Shown: one piece after another, positions 63,044-64,000 of the stretch
Position numbering within the stretch: the stretch's first letter is position 1
How the letters are laid out: every line of letters starts with the position of its first letter
The notes under the pieces: generated by a model
Database searches by the model: none
Told to the model about the DNA's origin: nothing
Seen by the model: the letters and a program-made list of their open reading frames with translations, nothing else
From: Archangium gephyra
GTDB taxonomy: Bacteria; Myxococcota; Myxococcia; Myxococcales; Myxococcaceae
NCBI GenBank assembly: GCA_003243425.1
Contig: QFQP01000041.1
Location: forward strand, 1 to 64,000
DNA: 64,000 nucleotides
Reading direction: 5' to 3'
Program-made: the position numbers and the translations under genes

Positions 63044-64000
63044 ATGTGGCTCGCGCTGCTGTTGGCTTCACTTCAGGCTGAGCCGACGAACGAGCGCGTC
63101 ATCGTCGTTCCGCTCGACCCTCCGAAACCTGCCGCCGCTGCGCCCGTCATCGTCGACGCCGGTGTGCCCGAAGCGCCGCGCCCTCCACCCGAGCCGGCGA
63201 AGCGGCCCACCGTCATCTTCGCCGAGCCCGACGCAGGGCTCGCGCAGACCGCCCCACCACCAGACGCGCCGGATGCTGGCGAGCCGCCCTCGCAGCTCTC
63301 ACTTCGTGGCGCGGCGGAAGCCGACCTCGGCTTCTTCCCCACCGGCTTCGGGCCGGAGAACGGCGCGGACTTCATGACCGCGATTCGCCCGATTCTCGGG
63401 TTCACGGTCAAAGACGTCTTCAGCATCGAGCTGGGGCCCACCTTCCGTCTCCGCATCGCCGACACGCCGACGCTCAATCGCCCGAGCGACGTGGGCGGGG
63501 TGCTGCGCGGCGCCGACTGGGACGAGACGAGTGACTTCGGCTCCATCATTCAGTCGCTGCGCATCGGGAAACCCGACGGCATCTTCTTCGTCGACGTGGG
63601 GCCGAAGCGAAAGAAGACGCTCGGGCTGGGGCACCTGCTGTGGCGCTATTCGAACCAGACCAACGCCGACTACCACCCCAGTGGCGGCGAGCTGGCGTTC
63701 AACGTGGGGCCGCTGCGCGGCGAGTTCTTCGCCTCCGACGTGCTCGCGGCGCGCATCTTCGCGGGGGAAGTGGCGTGGGACATCGGCGGCACCTTCACCG
63801 CTGACCCCGCAGTGCGAGACCGCTACGTGCTCGCGTTCTCGGTGGCGCACGACGCGCAACTGGGCGGCCGGCCCTTCAGGCCTGACCGAACGCTCATCGG
63901 GCCGTTCACACCGATTCCCGCCACGTTGCTGCACCTCGACGGCAGCGTCGTCATCTACCGGAGCTCGGAGCTGCGCTGGATGGTGATGGCCGGCACCGGC
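63044..64000 (+). CDS. Hypothetical outer-membrane-associated protein, cut by window end
   Basis: The first 319 codons of a gene that runs off the window. A short signal (MWLALLLASLQA), a Pro/Ala/Glu-rich linker (30-85) and then a beta-rich region (LRGAAEADLGFFPTGF, LGPTFRLRIADTPT, LGLGHLLWRYSNQTNADYHPSGG) that resembles a barrel-type outer-membrane protein. Probably last or next gene of the sigma/anti-sigma operon. No frameshift is visible. Function unknown. Confidence 0.65.
   Translation, partial: MWLALLLASLQAEPTNERVIVVPLDPPKPAAAAPVIVDAGVPEAPRPPPEPAKRPTVIFAEPDAGLAQTAPPPDAPDAGEPPSQLSLRGAAEADLGFFPTGFGPENGADFMTAIRPILGFTVKDVFSIELGPTFRLRIADTPTLNRPSDVGGVLRGADWDETSDFGSIIQSLRIGKPDGIFFVDVGPKRKKTLGLGHLLWRYSNQTNADYHPSGGELAFNVGPLRGEFFASDVLAARIFAGEVAWDIGGTFTADPAVRDRYVLAFSVAHDAQLGGRPFRPDRTLIGPFTPIPATLLHLDGSVVIYRSSELRWMVMAGTG

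Overview
The window is GC-rich DNA (roughly two thirds G+C by eye), almost fully coding, with genes on both strands and short gaps. Several signs point to a Myxococcota (Myxococcales-like) chromosome: two proteins carrying a Gly-Cys / hydrophobic / Arg-cluster MYXO-CTERM sorting tail, an AgmX/PglI-type C-terminal domain, an FHA-containing sigma-54-type regulator, an RpoH-like sigma factor, DUF2378-like paralogues and many lipoproteins. No rRNA, tRNA, CRISPR array, prophage or insertion sequence was recognised. Housekeeping anchors are an NAD-type isocitrate dehydrogenase, argG, a lone atpH, mreB, rpoH and a 5'-3' exonuclease.

Layout. 0-5 kb: matrixin-like protease with an internal MYXO-CTERM, a response regulator, a Tat-type FAD oxidoreductase, and two tandem paralogues, one frameshifted. 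5-10 kb: minus-strand operon of two FtsX/MacB-type permeases, a zinc-ribbon membrane protein and a cyclophilin. 10-16 kb: isocitrate dehydrogenase, a frameshifted MYXO-CTERM protein coupled to two immunity-like proteins, TPR and coiled-coil proteins. 16-23 kb: a large EF-hand membrane protein, DUF2378-like proteins around a serpin, and an ExbB-like/AgmX fusion. 22.6-30 kb holds decaying DNA: a truncated copy of the ExbB fusion gene, a broken nucleotidyltransferase, a broken Fic gene and a roughly 210-bp triplication at the 3' end of a sugar dehydrogenase gene. Between them lie argG, atpH and a cysteine/zinc double-peptidase fusion.

30-38.7 kb: sugar dehydrogenase/cytochrome c lipoprotein, Hsp70 paralogue, rpoH, FadL-type porin and a proline-rich repeat lipoprotein broken by a 5-bp duplication. 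38.8-45.1 kb is a signalling block: an FHA/AAA+ regulator without a GAFTGA loop, a hybrid histidine kinase, and a four-gene RsbT/RsbX/STAS-like partner-switching cassette. 45-52 kb: acyltransferase, mreB, TPR protein, exonuclease, then a LysR locus in which one 35-bp element sits at the same distance upstream of two target genes. 52-64 kb: outer-membrane, vWA and PDZ proteins, a Clp/Hsp100 unfoldase fused to a release-factor-2-like domain that has lost GGQ, an oxygenase/lipoprotein pair, and an ECF sigma/anti-sigma operon that runs to a gene cut by the window end.

The strongest candidate for an undescribed system is the Clp-RF2 fusion at 57063-59897. At least six genes carry frameshifts. Some, such as the Fic and nucleotidyltransferase genes, look truly decayed because whole segments are missing. 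Others are single-base or 5-bp events that could be assembly errors, so raw reads would need checking.
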